From Anaeroplasmataceae bacterium (lineage in GTDB: Bacteria > Bacillota_I > Bacilli_A > Acholeplasmatales > Anaeroplasmataceae): DNA of 64,000 nt. The stretch spans positions 1-64,000 of the forward strand of contig JAIDZC010000018.1 in NCBI GenBank assembly GCA_029057785.1, written 5' to 3'. Below the pieces are notes generated by a model, which ran no database searches, was not told the DNA's origin, and was given only the letters and a program-made list of their open reading frames with translations. Positions 28,764 through 39,575 of the stretch are shown here, piece by piece. The first letter of the stretch is position 1. Each line of letters opens with the position of its first letter. A program made the translations under genes and the position numbers.

Positions 28764-29675
28764 ATGAAAATTGTATTTATGGGAACTCCCGATTTTGCAG
28801 TACCAATTTTAGAAGCACTACATAAAAAATATGAAATTGTACTTGTCATTAGTCAGCCCAACAAATTAAAGAAGAAAGGGCAATGGATAGATACACCGGT
28901 TGCCGCTACAGCCAAGCGTTTGGGGGTACCTCTTTATCAACCTGAAAAGGTCGGGGCAGATGTTGAGTATATCAAAAGTTTTCAAGGAGACGTGTTAGTG
29001 ACTGCAGCCTTTGGACAGTATATCCCTTCTAAGGTACTTGCCTTATTTAAAAAGACAATGAATGTGCATGGTTCCTTACTTCCAAAATATCGTGGAGGAG
29101 CACCAATACAGCGTTCTATTATGAATGGTGATACAAAAACAGGTATTACCATTATAGAAATGGCAAAAAAACTAGATGCAGGAATAATGTATGCGAAAAG
29201 GGAATGTCCAATTTTAGATGGTGATACCTCTAGTATGATGTTTGAAAAGCTTTCTATAATTGGAAGAGATTTGCTATTGGAGGTCATAGAAGATATTTAT
29301 TCAGGAAAGCTTATAGGTGAGGTCCAAAATGAAGCTGAGGTTACCTATGCACCTAATTTGACACCAGAAGAAGAAATCATAGATTTTAATCGTCCTGCAA
29401 AGGATATAGTTCATCAGATTATGGGCTTATCCTTAGAACCAGGGGCTACAATTCTATTTAAGGATTTAAAACTAAAAGTCTTTCAGGCCAAGGTTGTGGA
29501 GGATACTTCAAACCATGTTCCAGGAACAGTTTTATCTCTAAAGAAACAGGTTTTGATTAAAGCTTTAGATGATGCAGTAAGCTTGGGTTTGATTTTAATT
29601 CCAGGCAAAAAGATGCTTCCTGCAAAGGATTTTGTCAATGGTCAAAAAATTTTAAAAGAGTTTGATGTCATTTAA
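28764..29675 (+). CDS. fmt: Methionyl-tRNA formyltransferase
   Basis: MKIVFMGTPDFAVPILEAL; NVHGSLLPKYRGGAPIQRSI. Confidence 0.97.
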   Translation: MKIVFMGTPDFAVPILEALHKKYEIVLVISQPNKLKKKGQWIDTPVAATAKRLGVPLYQPEKVGADVEYIKSFQGDVLVTAAFGQYIPSKVLALFKKTMNVHGSLLPKYRGGAPIQRSIMNGDTKTGITIIEMAKKLDAGIMYAKRECPILDGDTSSMMFEKLSIIGRDLLLEVIEDIYSGKLIGEVQNEAEVTYAPNLTPEEEIIDFNRPAKDIVHQIMGLSLEPGATILFKDLKLKVFQAKVVEDTSNHVPGTVLSLKKQVLIKALDDAVSLGLILIPGKKMLPAKDFVNGQKILKEFDVI

Positions 29676-29711
29676 TGTCAGATATGGTATAATGGTATTT
29701 GAAATGAGGAG

Positions 29712-31025
29712 GTGGAATATTTGTCGTTAAAAAATAAAATTAAAAATACAAAGTTTTTTAACAATGCCTTTGGGTTTGAAAGTGGAATTGATATCGCTAA
29801 TGAAACACAAGTGCTCTATAGAAAAAATATTGTTATAAAGAATATTATCTTTTTATCGAACCTAGTATTCACCTTGATTTTTACAGTACTATCGTTTGGA
29901 GAAAAAAGTAATTTATTGTTGGCAGGTTTATTGTTTATTGTAACCTTTGTTTTAAATATTTATTTAAAGCGAAGTATTAACAAAAACCCTGATAACTATA
30001 CTTCACAAGAGATAGCAAGCTATTTATCGTGCTTTTATATGCTCGCTTTAGCAATAGTTCTTTATATCAAATTAAAGTTTGGAGAAATCAAATATTTACA
30101 GGAATGTGGATATATTTTACTATATTATTCCTTGGCTATATGTTCCTTTTACCAAAATAAAAAGTTATTAAAAACAGTATTTGTGTGGACCCTTATTGCA
30201 GTTACATTCTTGCATTTTTCAGTAACCTATACCATAATATGGTCTGATATTGCTAAGGATATTAGTAAAATTTTTACGGAGCTTTTTGTGAGTGAAGAAT
30301 TTAGGGATATTTTACTAAGAACCTTATTATTATGTATTTATATGTTGGTTTTATATAGTATTGTAACTATGAGTGGTTATATGCAGGAAGAACGTAAAAA
30401 GGAGCTCATGAAGCGTAGAGAGGTACAAGAGGATTTCACCAATGTTGTTACAAAAATATTTGAGGTAACTCTTGACAATTCCTCTCGAAGTGAAGAGGAC
30501 AAACAAAATGTATATATTGTATCAAAAATGTCTAGGCGTTTAGCAGAGCTTTTGAGTTTACCGGATGAAGAAATCCATATGATAGATATACAGTCGAAAA
30601 TTCATATTGAACAAAGCGTGAACTTTTCTCCTGATGCAAGTATGAATGAAGATGAAAAGTATGCATTGTTAAAAGAACAAACGAATTTAGGAAGCATAAT
30701 CATATCTAGATTACAGCTAGAAAGAAAATGCGAGAATATGATTCGTTCTACCTTCGAGGGTTCTAATACAGAAGAATTCATTGTGCGTATGAATTCAATA
30801 CAAAATGAAATGGCTGCCCAGATTATCTTAATCTGTGAGCTCTACGTAACCATGCGTAGTATTAAATCTTATAAAAAAGCGTATAGTCATAAGGTAACAA
30901 TGCAGTATTTGAGTGAGCATTTTAATGTTTACTTTGATAGAAATGTCTTTGAACGATTTGATCGTTTTAAAGATGAATTTGAGAAAATATATGATGGAAA
31001 TGAAGGAGTAGAAAATGACTTATAA
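29712..31025 (+). CDS. Membrane protein with degenerate HD-GYP-like C-terminal domain
   Basis: 4-6 TM segments, then VYIVSKMSRRLAELLSLPDEEIHMIDIQSKIH...ICELYVTMRSIKSYKKAYS resembling HD-GYP without HD/GYP residues; alternative TTG start ~29721. Confidence 0.6.
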   Translation: MEYLSLKNKIKNTKFFNNAFGFESGIDIANETQVLYRKNIVIKNIIFLSNLVFTLIFTVLSFGEKSNLLLAGLLFIVTFVLNIYLKRSINKNPDNYTSQEIASYLSCFYMLALAIVLYIKLKFGEIKYLQECGYILLYYSLAICSFYQNKKLLKTVFVWTLIAVTFLHFSVTYTIIWSDIAKDISKIFTELFVSEEFRDILLRTLLLCIYMLVLYSIVTMSGYMQEERKKELMKRREVQEDFTNVVTKIFEVTLDNSSRSEEDKQNVYIVSKMSRRLAELLSLPDEEIHMIDIQSKIHIEQSVNFSPDASMNEDEKYALLKEQTNLGSIIISRLQLERKCENMIRSTFEGSNTEEFIVRMNSIQNEMAAQIILICELYVTMRSIKSYKKAYSHKVTMQYLSEHFNVYFDRNVFERFDRFKDEFEKIYDGNEGVENDL

Positions 31026-31266
31026 TTATGAAACAAAGGGCACTTGCTCTAAAAAAATTACATTTGATTTAGATGAAAACGGAAACCTACATAATGTTTG
31101 TTTTATGGGAGGATGCAATGGAAATTTAAAGGCTATTGGTAAACTTGTAGAAGGAAAATCTGCTGAAGAAGTTGTTCAGATCTTAGAAGGAAACACCTGT
31201 GGTCCAAGAGCTACTTCATGTGCAGATCAACTTGCAAAGGCAATTTTGGAGGCAATCCATGCGTAG
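31015..31266 (+). CDS. TSCPD domain protein (TIGR03905-like)
   Basis: [37 protein letters not shown]...[19 protein letters not shown]. Confidence 0.85.
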   Translation: MTYNYETKGTCSKKITFDLDENGNLHNVCFMGGCNGNLKAIGKLVEGKSAEEVVQILEGNTCGPRATSCADQLAKAILEAIHA

Positions 31267-32416
31267 ATTATTTACATCAGAGTCTGTTACAGAAGGACAT
31301 CCTGATAAAATTGCTGACCAGATTTCAGATGCAATTTTAGATGATATTTTAGCTCATGATCCAAACGCAAGAGTTGCTTGTGAAACCATTTGTACTACAG
31401 GACTCGTTATGGTTTTTGGAGAAATAACAACGAATCATTATGTTGATTTGCAGAAGATTGTTCGTAAAACTGTTTCTGATATAGGATATACAAGAGGCAA
31501 GTATGGATTTGATGCAGATAATCTTGCCGTATTATCCGCTATTGATCCTCAGTCTCCAGATATTGCTATGGGAGTTGATGAAACAAATGATCATGAGCAA
31601 GGAGCTGGAGATCAGGGACTAATGTTTGGATATGCCTGTGATGAAACAGAAGAATGCATGCCTATGGCAATTGCCTTAGCTCATAAGCTTGCTCAAAAAT
31701 TAACAGAGGTAAGAAAACAAAATATTTTGCCTTATTTAAGACCAGATGGAAAAACCCAAGTAACTGTTGAATATGATGAAACAGGCAAGATTGCAAGAAT
31801 TGATACAATTCTAATTTCTACTCAGCATTCTCCTGAAGTTGATATGAATACTCTTGCAAAGGATATTAAAAAAGAGGTTGTTGACAAGGTTGTTCCTAAT
31901 CATCTAGTAGATTCCAAAACAAGATATTTATTCAATCCGACTGGCCGTTTTGTTGTAGGTGGACCTGCAGGAGATTCAGGCTTGACTGGAAGAAAAATCA
32001 TTGTAGATACGTATGGTGGAGCTGCTCCACATGGTGGTGGCTGTTTTTCAGGCAAGGACCCTTCAAAGGTAGACCGCAGTGCATCTTATATGGCAAGATA
32101 TATTGCAAAGAATGTTGTTGCTGCAAAACTTGCAAAAAAATGCCAGATTCAGATATCTTATGCCATTGGACTTGCAGAGCCTACCTCTGTACTTGTAGAT
32201 ACCTTTGGTACAGCTGTTGTTGATGAAGAAAAGATTGCAGAAGCAATCCGCAAAGTCTTCCCGCTTACACCTAAAGGCATCATTCAGACATTGGATTTAA
32301 AGCGTCCCATTTATCTTCAAACTGCAGCCTATGGTCATTTTGGTAGAACGGATTTAGATTTGCCTTGGGAAAAATGCGATAAAACTGCAGAATTAAGAAA
32401 GTTATTGTTGAAATAA
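31259..32416 (+). CDS. metK: S-adenosylmethionine synthetase
   Basis: [51 protein letters not shown] 31259 overlaps the TSCPD stop. Confidence 0.97.
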   Translation: MRRLFTSESVTEGHPDKIADQISDAILDDILAHDPNARVACETICTTGLVMVFGEITTNHYVDLQKIVRKTVSDIGYTRGKYGFDADNLAVLSAIDPQSPDIAMGVDETNDHEQGAGDQGLMFGYACDETEECMPMAIALAHKLAQKLTEVRKQNILPYLRPDGKTQVTVEYDETGKIARIDTILISTQHSPEVDMNTLAKDIKKEVVDKVVPNHLVDSKTRYLFNPTGRFVVGGPAGDSGLTGRKIIVDTYGGAAPHGGGCFSGKDPSKVDRSASYMARYIAKNVVAAKLAKKCQIQISYAIGLAEPTSVLVDTFGTAVVDEEKIAEAIRKVFPLTPKGIIQTLDLKRPIYLQTAAYGHFGRTDLDLPWEKCDKTAELRKLLLK

Positions 32417-32487
32417 TGTTGTTTTTTGTTGAGTTTAAGTATATAATTAAAATAAGATAAAACTTGTGTGATTGGAGGAAATGACAA

Positions 32488-33057
32488 ATGAGTATGACAG
32501 GTATTATTATTCTTGTAGTTATAGGTGTTATTGTATTACTTGTACTTTGTGTGATTGGCTGGATTATCTCAACACGTAATAAATTTATTCGTATGGAACA
32601 GGATGTTGAAAATTCTGAATCTCGTATTGATGTATATTTAACAAAGAGATTTGATTTATTAACAAAAATGTATGATACTACTAAAGGATATATGAAGCAT
32701 GAAAAAGAAACCTTAGCTGCCATTATAGGAATGCGTAACCCAGGTGTTAATGCTTCTTTAAAGGAAAAAGCAAACTTTAATGAAAGACTTTCTTCAGCTG
32801 CAAGAGAAATGAGAATGGTTGTTGAGCGTTACCCTGAATTAAAAGCAGATAGAATGTTTAACAATCTTCAACAGGCTCAATCTGAAGTAGAAGAAAATTT
32901 ACAGGCTGCTCGTAGCAATTTCAATTCAAATGTTGCAAGCTTTAATAAAGCAATCCTAACATTCCCTGCATCTATAGTTGCAGGCTCAAGATTCACTAAA
33001 AAGGAATACTTTGAAGCAGAAGAACAAAAGAGACAAGACGTTAAAATGGAATTCTAA
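32488..33057 (+). CDS. lemA: LemA family protein
   Basis: N-terminal TM, NKFIRMEQDVENSESRIDVYLTKRFDLLTKM, SFNKAILTFPASIVAG. Confidence 0.9.
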   Translation: MSMTGIIILVVIGVIVLLVLCVIGWIISTRNKFIRMEQDVENSESRIDVYLTKRFDLLTKMYDTTKGYMKHEKETLAAIIGMRNPGVNASLKEKANFNERLSSAAREMRMVVERYPELKADRMFNNLQQAQSEVEENLQAARSNFNSNVASFNKAILTFPASIVAGSRFTKKEYFEAEEQKRQDVKMEF

Positions 33058-33122
33058 AAAAGTAAGGCTTTACTCAAACTTGGGTAAAGTTTTCTTTTGT
33101 CTTTATTAAAAGGAGAAATTAT

Positions 33123-33857
33123 ATGGATAAATACGAAGAATTAAAACATATCATTAAAGAAAGTAAAAATATAGTTGTCTTTACTGGAGCAGGGATATCT
33201 GTGCCTTCTGGTATTCCTGATTTTCGTTCTGCAAGAGGAGTATATAGTGAACAATTCAAAGAATATTCCCCAGAAGAAATAATTTCTCATTCCTTTTTCA
33301 TGGAACAACCAAATCTCTTTTATGAATTCTATGGAAGCAAAATGGTTTTTCCTAATGCCAAACCCAATTTAGCACATCTGTATTTTGCAAAATTACCAAA
33401 CGTTTCAGCTGTGGTAACACAAAACATTGATGGATTACATCAGGAAGCAGGAAGCAAAATCGTATATGAGCTTCATGGAAGTGTATTAAGAAACTACTGT
33501 ATGAAATGTCATAAATTCTATGATGTGAAAGATATTGATGTCCACAAGCCTTCCTATTGTAGTTGTGGAGGAATGATTAAACCAGATGTGGTTTTATATG
33601 AAGAACCATTAGATAATAAGGTAGTGTACCCAGCGATAGATGCGATTGCAGAAGCTGATACAATGATTGTAGTTGGAACCTCTTTAGTGGTATATCCTGC
33701 TGCATCCTACTTGCAGTTTTTTAGAGGCAAGCATTTAATTTTGATCAATAAGTCGACAACCTCCTATGATTCTAAGGCTGAATTGGTATTTAATGAAGAT
33801 GTAATAGAAGTTGTGAAAAAACTAGAAGAAAAAAGGGTTGTTAGAAACTTTTTATAG
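33123..33857 (+). CDS. cobB: Sir2-family NAD-dependent deacylase
   Basis: VVFTGAGISVPSGIPDFRS, TQNIDGLHQEAGS, CMKCHKFYD...CSCGGMIKPDVVLYEE. Confidence 0.95.
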   Translation: MDKYEELKHIIKESKNIVVFTGAGISVPSGIPDFRSARGVYSEQFKEYSPEEIISHSFFMEQPNLFYEFYGSKMVFPNAKPNLAHLYFAKLPNVSAVVTQNIDGLHQEAGSKIVYELHGSVLRNYCMKCHKFYDVKDIDVHKPSYCSCGGMIKPDVVLYEEPLDNKVVYPAIDAIAEADTMIVVGTSLVVYPAASYLQFFRGKHLILINKSTTSYDSKAELVFNEDVIEVVKKLEEKRVVRNFL

Positions 33858-33880
33858 TTTCTCAACAGCCCTTTTTCTTT

Positions 33881-34861
33881 TTACTTATAGTAGGCGATTT
33901 TGTAGAAGTAAGGATAGTTTGCCATAACTTCACTTAGCTTTGTTTTTGTAGAAGCTGGATCATGAACGATGAAGCTACTTGCTGAAAGTGAGTTAGCTCC
34001 AGTGAAACCTACAACTAAAACCCAATGTTGTCCACCATTTACTGTCTTTAAACCAATCAAAACAGGTTGATTATTTTTCAATTTAGTATAGATTGTGTTT
34101 AGATAGGTAGTAGCAGTTGAAGTGGTGTAGTTGCTTGGCCAGTATAGTGAGCCATCTGCAGTATAGCTTGAACTATTTCTTATAGTTGCAGGAGTTTTTT
34201 CAAGTCCTGTACGATAGCTTTCGCTCATAGCCATACATGTGGTTAAGCAACCAATTTCTCTAATGGTTTGTCCTCTTGAACCAAGAGTTAGATTTGCCCA
34301 TCTAGAATCATATTGTTTATAACTTACCACGGATAAGGAAACAGCACTATAGGTAGTGTTACTAACCAAATAAGAATTGGATACGTATCCTATTTTATTT
34401 CCTTCAAATAATACTTTGGAAAAAGCTCCACTATTGGCTAATACAACAACATAATCATTGTGTCTCACCTTTTCAAATTGTGCATAAGAAGTGGAAGGAC
34501 CAGTACGAACGTTTAGATTTGAACCATCCCCTGTGTCTACTCGTTTGACGTTGCTAGATAGAATGGTAACATAATCCTTATGTACATAGCCATAAGTGTT
34601 TTCTAAATATTCTACATAATAAAAGCTTCCTTTTTCATTTAGAATAGTAAGATAAGAATTATCCTTTACCTTTCCTATTATGGAAGATGAAGTTGAGCTG
34701 TTTGCTCGAACATTAAGATTTGTTCCATTTGTTTCTACAATACCTGCCCTACTAGATGCGGTAGCAGCATTAGCCTTTGGGAATATATTTAGACTAAATA
34801 AAGCTATCAGCGCTCCTAGAAATATAAGTATTTTTTTCATTATATCTACCTCCACTACCAT
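33881..34861 (-). CDS. Secreted SH3b + C39-like peptidase
   Basis: Signal peptide; NLNVRANSSTSSSIIG and NLNVRTGPSTSYAQFEKV; GCLTTCMAMSESY...GGQHWVLVVGF. Confidence 0.88.
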   Translation of the reverse strand: MVVEVDIMKKILIFLGALIALFSLNIFPKANAATASSRAGIVETNGTNLNVRANSSTSSSIIGKVKDNSYLTILNEKGSFYYVEYLENTYGYVHKDYVTILSSNVKRVDTGDGSNLNVRTGPSTSYAQFEKVRHNDYVVVLANSGAFSKVLFEGNKIGYVSNSYLVSNTTYSAVSLSVVSYKQYDSRWANLTLGSRGQTIREIGCLTTCMAMSESYRTGLEKTPATIRNSSSYTADGSLYWPSNYTTSTATTYLNTIYTKLKNNQPVLIGLKTVNGGQHWVLVVGFTGANSLSASSFIVHDPASTKTKLSEVMANYPYFYKIAYYK

Positions 34862-34907
34862 TATAAAGAAAATACCAACCCCTTGGGCTGGTAATATTTA
34901 GCAGTGA

Positions 34908-35567
34908 TTATAAAACAAGATAGGAGAATGCATCAAAGATTTTTAGTTTCCAAGCGGCTTCGCTATGCTCTTTATTCTCATCTGTATTGATAATGGCATT
35001 TGGGAAAAATTCTTTTAAGAACTCTGTATGCTTTAAGCACAAACCATTTTCCTCCAGTTTTCCTGAATATATGTAGCACAGGTTATTTTCTGGTATAGCT
35101 AAAGCTTTTACTGCATCAGGGTTTATCATTGGAGATAGAAGAATCATACCTTTAAAAATTTCACTTTGGTTTAAAGCAATAGCCGTATAGCATGCTTTTG
35201 AACAGCCAAAAGAATAGATGTAGTTATTCATACGATATCTTCCTGATAAATAGGGATGAATGGCTGAAACGATAAAATCAGCTAATGTCTTTGATTCATA
35301 TTCTTCATTTCTTCGGTCAGGATTGCTCGCAGCTGCAATTCCTATATAGATAGCTTCTTTCCCTTCAAAGGATAATTCTTCAATCACATGATCTAAGCCC
35401 AAAGACACGCCTCTATAGGAATCCTCATCCTTATAAAGATTTTGTCCATCTAATAAATAGATTACAGGATAATATCTTGAGGTATTGTTATACTCCTTTG
35501 GTAAGGCTATGGATATTCGGATTGCACGATTTAAAGGAAAGCAGTTTATTTTGAATCCTTCTAACAT
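34908..35567 (-). CDS. Esterase (alpha/beta hydrolase, D-family)
   Basis: YYPVIYLLDGQNLY, IYSFGCSKACYTAI. Confidence 0.75.
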   Translation of the reverse strand: MLEGFKINCFPLNRAIRISIALPKEYNNTSRYYPVIYLLDGQNLYKDEDSYRGVSLGLDHVIEELSFEGKEAIYIGIAAASNPDRRNEEYESKTLADFIVSAIHPYLSGRYRMNNYIYSFGCSKACYTAIALNQSEIFKGMILLSPMINPDAVKALAIPENNLCYIYSGKLEENGLCLKHTEFLKEFFPNAIINTDENKEHSEAAWKLKIFDAFSYLVL

Positions 35568-35701
35568 AAAACATCACCTACTACCATTATACTTTATTTT
35601 TCGCGTTTTTAAAGAAAATAAAAATATTTGGCAAACAACTATTGACAGTGCCAAAATATAAGTATATAATTAAGTGTGTGATTTGAAATGGAGGACAATA
35701 T

Positions 35702-37594
35702 ATGAAAGAAAAAATGGAATTTAAAACAGAGACAAAACGTTTGTTAGATATGATGATTAACTCTATCTATACGCATAAAGAAATTTTTTTAAGAGAATTA
35801 ATCTCTAATGCAAGTGATGCAATTGATAAAAGACATTATTTGTCTTTAACAGATTCTACTAAGGCAGCAGATGCTTATGAGATTTTAGTAGAAGCAGATA
35901 AAGAGAATCGTACCTTAACTATTACAGATAATGGTATTGGTATGACTAAAGAGGATTTAATTGAACATTTGGGAACCATTGCTAAAAGTGGTAGTAAGGA
36001 ATTCTTAGAAAAGATTGAGAAGGAGAAGACTCCTGATGTAGATATTATTGGTCAGTTTGGTGTTGGATTCTATTCAGCATTTATGGTAGCTAAGGAAATT
36101 ACAGTATATACAAAATCTGTAACTGATGGTACAGCACATGTATTTACATCCTTAGGATTAGATTCTTATGACATTGATGAATGTGATAAGAAGGATTTTG
36201 GTACAAAGATTGTAATTTCTTTAAGAGAAAATACTGAGGATATCAACTATGATGAGTATTTAGATGAATATCAAATTAAGGAATTAATCAAAAAGTATTC
36301 TGATTATGTAAGATATCCAATTAAGACTTGGGTAACTAAATATGATGAAAAAAAAGATGACAAGGATGAGGAAGAGCATACACATCTAGAGCTTGAAACC
36401 ATCAACTCTATGCTTCCTATCTGGAAAAAGAATAAGAGCGAAATAACAGATGAGGAATTAAATAATTTCTATAAATCTAAGTTTATGGACTATCAGGATC
36501 CTATCACAACCATCCATGTAAATGTAGAGGGTATGCTTACCTACAATGCGTTATTATTTATTCCTAAAAAGCCTATTTATAATTTTGGTGATCAAAATGA
36601 AAGAGGACTTCAGCTATATACAAAGGGAGTATTCATTTTAGACAAATGTAAGGATTTAATTCCTGAATACCTACGCTTTGTAAAGGGCTTAGTAGATTCA
36701 GCAGATCTTCCTTTAAATATTTCTCGTGAAATGCTACAAGAGGATCGTTCTATTAAGAAGATAGCTACAAATGTGGAAAAGAAGATTTTAGCTGAGCTTG
36801 GTCGTATGCTTAAAAATGATCGTGAAAAATATGAAGAGTTCTTTAATGATTATGGTATTAACTTGAAATATGGTCTATATGAGGAATATGGTGCTAAAAA
36901 GGATTCTTTAAAGGATTTAATTATTCTTTCCAGTCTAAACCAAGAAAAACGTATTTCCTTTGCAGAATATAAGGAAGCTATGGTAGAAGGCCAAAAGGAA
37001 ATCTATTATGCAGTAGGTAAGGATAAGGATGCAGTATTAAAGCTTCCTCAAATGGATTTAATTAAAAATAAAGGCTATGATGTGTTAATCTTATCAGATG
37101 ATGTAGATGAATTCATGCTTCAAATATTAGCTGAATACGATGGAGTGAAATTTAAATCTATTAATCAAGGTGATTTAGATTTAATTGATGAAGAGGCAGC
37201 TAAAAAGATTGATGATTTAAAGGAAGAAAAGAAAGATATTTTAGAGGATATCAAAAAAGCATTACCAGAGTGCAAGGATGTCATCTTCTCTAAGCGTTTA
37301 GTAGAAGCGCCTTGTTGCTTGTCAGCAGCAGAAGGTCTATCCTTTGAAATGGAGCGTGTTTTACAGGCCCAGCATCAAGGTCACGGAATGAAGGCAGAAC
37401 GTATTTTAGAAATCAATCCTAATCATGCTGTATTCCAAGCAATGGAAACAGCTTATGCTAAGGATAAGGATAGCTTATCTAAATATGCTAAACTTCTTTA
37501 CACACAAGCTTTATTAATGGAAGGAATTCTTCCAACAGATCCTCAGGAATTTTCAAATAGCTTATGTGAGCTTATGGTAAATTCTGTTAAGTAA
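35702..37594 (+). CDS. htpG: HSP90 family chaperone HtpG
   Basis: FLRELISNASDAIDK, DNGIGMTKEDLIEHLGTIAKSG, GQFGVGFYSAFMVA. Confidence 0.97.
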   Translation: MKEKMEFKTETKRLLDMMINSIYTHKEIFLRELISNASDAIDKRHYLSLTDSTKAADAYEILVEADKENRTLTITDNGIGMTKEDLIEHLGTIAKSGSKEFLEKIEKEKTPDVDIIGQFGVGFYSAFMVAKEITVYTKSVTDGTAHVFTSLGLDSYDIDECDKKDFGTKIVISLRENTEDINYDEYLDEYQIKELIKKYSDYVRYPIKTWVTKYDEKKDDKDEEEHTHLELETINSMLPIWKKNKSEITDEELNNFYKSKFMDYQDPITTIHVNVEGMLTYNALLFIPKKPIYNFGDQNERGLQLYTKGVFILDKCKDLIPEYLRFVKGLVDSADLPLNISREMLQEDRSIKKIATNVEKKILAELGRMLKNDREKYEEFFNDYGINLKYGLYEEYGAKKDSLKDLIILSSLNQEKRISFAEYKEAMVEGQKEIYYAVGKDKDAVLKLPQMDLIKNKGYDVLILSDDVDEFMLQILAEYDGVKFKSINQGDLDLIDEEAAKKIDDLKEEKKDILEDIKKALPECKDVIFSKRLVEAPCCLSAAEGLSFEMERVLQAQHQGHGMKAERILEINPNHAVFQAMETAYAKDKDSLSKYAKLLYTQALLMEGILPTDPQEFSNSLCELMVNSVK

Positions 37595-37732
37595 AACATA
37601 AAACCAAAAAATTAGGCGTGGCATCAAAATGCTACGTTTTTTCTATATAAGCCATCCTACAAATTATTTGTTTTTGATATTAGATATGATATAATGATTG
37701 TGTGATGAACAGGAATTTAAAAGGAGACAAAA

Positions 37733-38527
37733 ATGAAAGATAATATCGATTTACGATTACTAGAAAAACGTATAAAAATATATAAAAATCTTACAGTTAT
37801 TTTTACAATACTTTCCCCACTTGCACTACTTGGTGTAGGATTGAAATATCCGTACTCGTATTGTTTCGTAGCGTTATGTTGTTTGTTTTTTATAGTTGCC
37901 GTTATATTTGCTGTCCTTATGCATCATACACAAAAACAAATTACAGGAACTGTAGCATATTTAAAAAAAGCAAGTGATAATATAGTAACCTCAAACTACA
38001 TACTAACCGGATTTCTTAATGGCGCATATGCTGCATTAGACTTTAAGCAATGTGGTGAGCTTGGTTTTGTTAATTTTACGAGGGAAGGTATAAAGTTTTC
38101 GGCAGAAGGCAAATTTGCCATCCAAAAAGACTTTAAAGGAATTAAAGGCAATCATTTAGCATTACAAATATGCGGAACAAAGCTGGTATCTACACCAGAA
38201 GAGTATGATGATGTACTTGATTATGAAAGCAATCTATTTAAGATAAATATCGGCTATTTCGAAGATTGCCCTTTTACTGAAGAAAATGATTCTGGTTTAA
38301 TTTTACCAGAGGATGACTTAACAGGTAAAGAAATATTTTTTGCATCAAACAATGGCTATTGTTGCGACTTGGATACAGCTGAAAGTGATGATATCGATTA
38401 TGGCGTATTTGCTATATTAGAACATACAGAAGATAGTCTTACGATAAGCTTTAAATGCAAGGTCAAATGTGGTGTTGTTGATGTGATTTATGGTAAAGTA
38501 AAGCTTATTTGTGATACACAAGAATAA
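37733..38527 (+). CDS. Hypothetical membrane-anchored protein
   Basis: Two N-terminal TM segments; RBS AAGGAG. Confidence 0.65.
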   Translation: MKDNIDLRLLEKRIKIYKNLTVIFTILSPLALLGVGLKYPYSYCFVALCCLFFIVAVIFAVLMHHTQKQITGTVAYLKKASDNIVTSNYILTGFLNGAYAALDFKQCGELGFVNFTREGIKFSAEGKFAIQKDFKGIKGNHLALQICGTKLVSTPEEYDDVLDYESNLFKINIGYFEDCPFTEENDSGLILPEDDLTGKEIFFASNNGYCCDLDTAESDDIDYGVFAILEHTEDSLTISFKCKVKCGVVDVIYGKVKLICDTQE

Positions 38528-38576
38528 ATAAAATGACTGGATGAGAGATTTCAATTTATAATATCTGGAGGCATAG

Positions 38577-39068
38577 ATGAAAAAGAAAAAGATTAAGACA
38601 ATAAATCCTAGATTTATGTTTTGGTTTATTGCGGTATTTATGATTGGGGTTATCGCTGTGTCTTTGATGACGTATTCCCTCATATATGATAACCTACAAA
38701 CAGCATGGCCACTTTATTTAGGTGTTTCTATATTTGGGATATTCTTTATTGTTGGATTTGTTGGTATTGTTGTTTTGTTGCGAAAATATTTGATATTGAA
38801 AAGTGTATTAAAGCATGGCACAAATACTATTGGAACCTATGAGGATACTGGAAGAACTATTGGTTGGGGTACAGGAGGAGGACGTACCTCAAATGGATTC
38901 AGTGCATTTTATAATCAAATTATATTTTCATATAAGGTAAATGGAGAAAAGCGTGAATATAAGAGTTGTACAGTTTATCTTGAATCCGAGGTAATCAAGT
39001 TATTAAAAATGAGAACCTTTGCAATCAAATGCAAAGGCAAACATGCTATTATTTGTGAAGGCTTATAG
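38577..39068 (+). CDS. Hypothetical two-TM protein (DUF3592-like)
   Basis: TM pair then KHGTNTIGTYEDTGRTIGWG...QIIFSYKVNGEKREYKS. Confidence 0.6.
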   Translation: MKKKKIKTINPRFMFWFIAVFMIGVIAVSLMTYSLIYDNLQTAWPLYLGVSIFGIFFIVGFVGIVVLLRKYLILKSVLKHGTNTIGTYEDTGRTIGWGTGGGRTSNGFSAFYNQIIFSYKVNGEKREYKSCTVYLESEVIKLLKMRTFAIKCKGKHAIICEGL

Positions 39069-39101
39069 TTATAAATTGAATTTAAAGAAAGGACTATAAA
39101 A

Positions 39102-39557
39102 ATGGTAATTGGAATCATTGGAGAAAACTGCAGTGGAAAATCTACACTTGCAGAAGCAATAAAAAAAGAAATAGAAGCAGAGATAATTACAGGTAAGGAT
39201 TATCTTAGAATGGCTAAATCAGAAAGTGAAGCAATTTCACTATTTAAAATGAAATTGAAAGATGCATTACATGCAGATCAAAATATTATTTATGTCATTT
39301 CAGAAAAAGAGCATATTCGCTTGCTTCCTGATGGTGCTGTTAGAATCCTTGTAAAAGCAGATATCAATACAATAAAAGAACGTTTCAAGGCAAGAATGCA
39401 TGGCAATCTACCTGTCCCAGTTGAGCAAATGCTTGAACGTAAGCATGGTATGTTTGATAATGAAATGTGTGATTATCAATTTGATGGTATATCGAAAGAT
39501 GTTACAGAGATTTGTAATGCTATTAAAAATAGTATAGATTTGAACAAGAAACAGTAA
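39102..39557 (+). CDS. P-loop nucleoside/nucleotide kinase-like protein
   Basis: GIIGENCSGKSTLAEAI Walker A. Confidence 0.7.
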   Translation: MVIGIIGENCSGKSTLAEAIKKEIEAEIITGKDYLRMAKSESEAISLFKMKLKDALHADQNIIYVISEKEHIRLLPDGAVRILVKADINTIKERFKARMHGNLPVPVEQMLERKHGMFDNEMCDYQFDGISKDVTEICNAIKNSIDLNKKQ

Positions 39558-39575
39558 TTTAACGGAGGAATAATA

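Noticed and set aside
31199-31258. Upstream extension of MetK
   Set aside because: Overlaps the TSCPD gene; canonical [17 protein letters not shown] start at 31259
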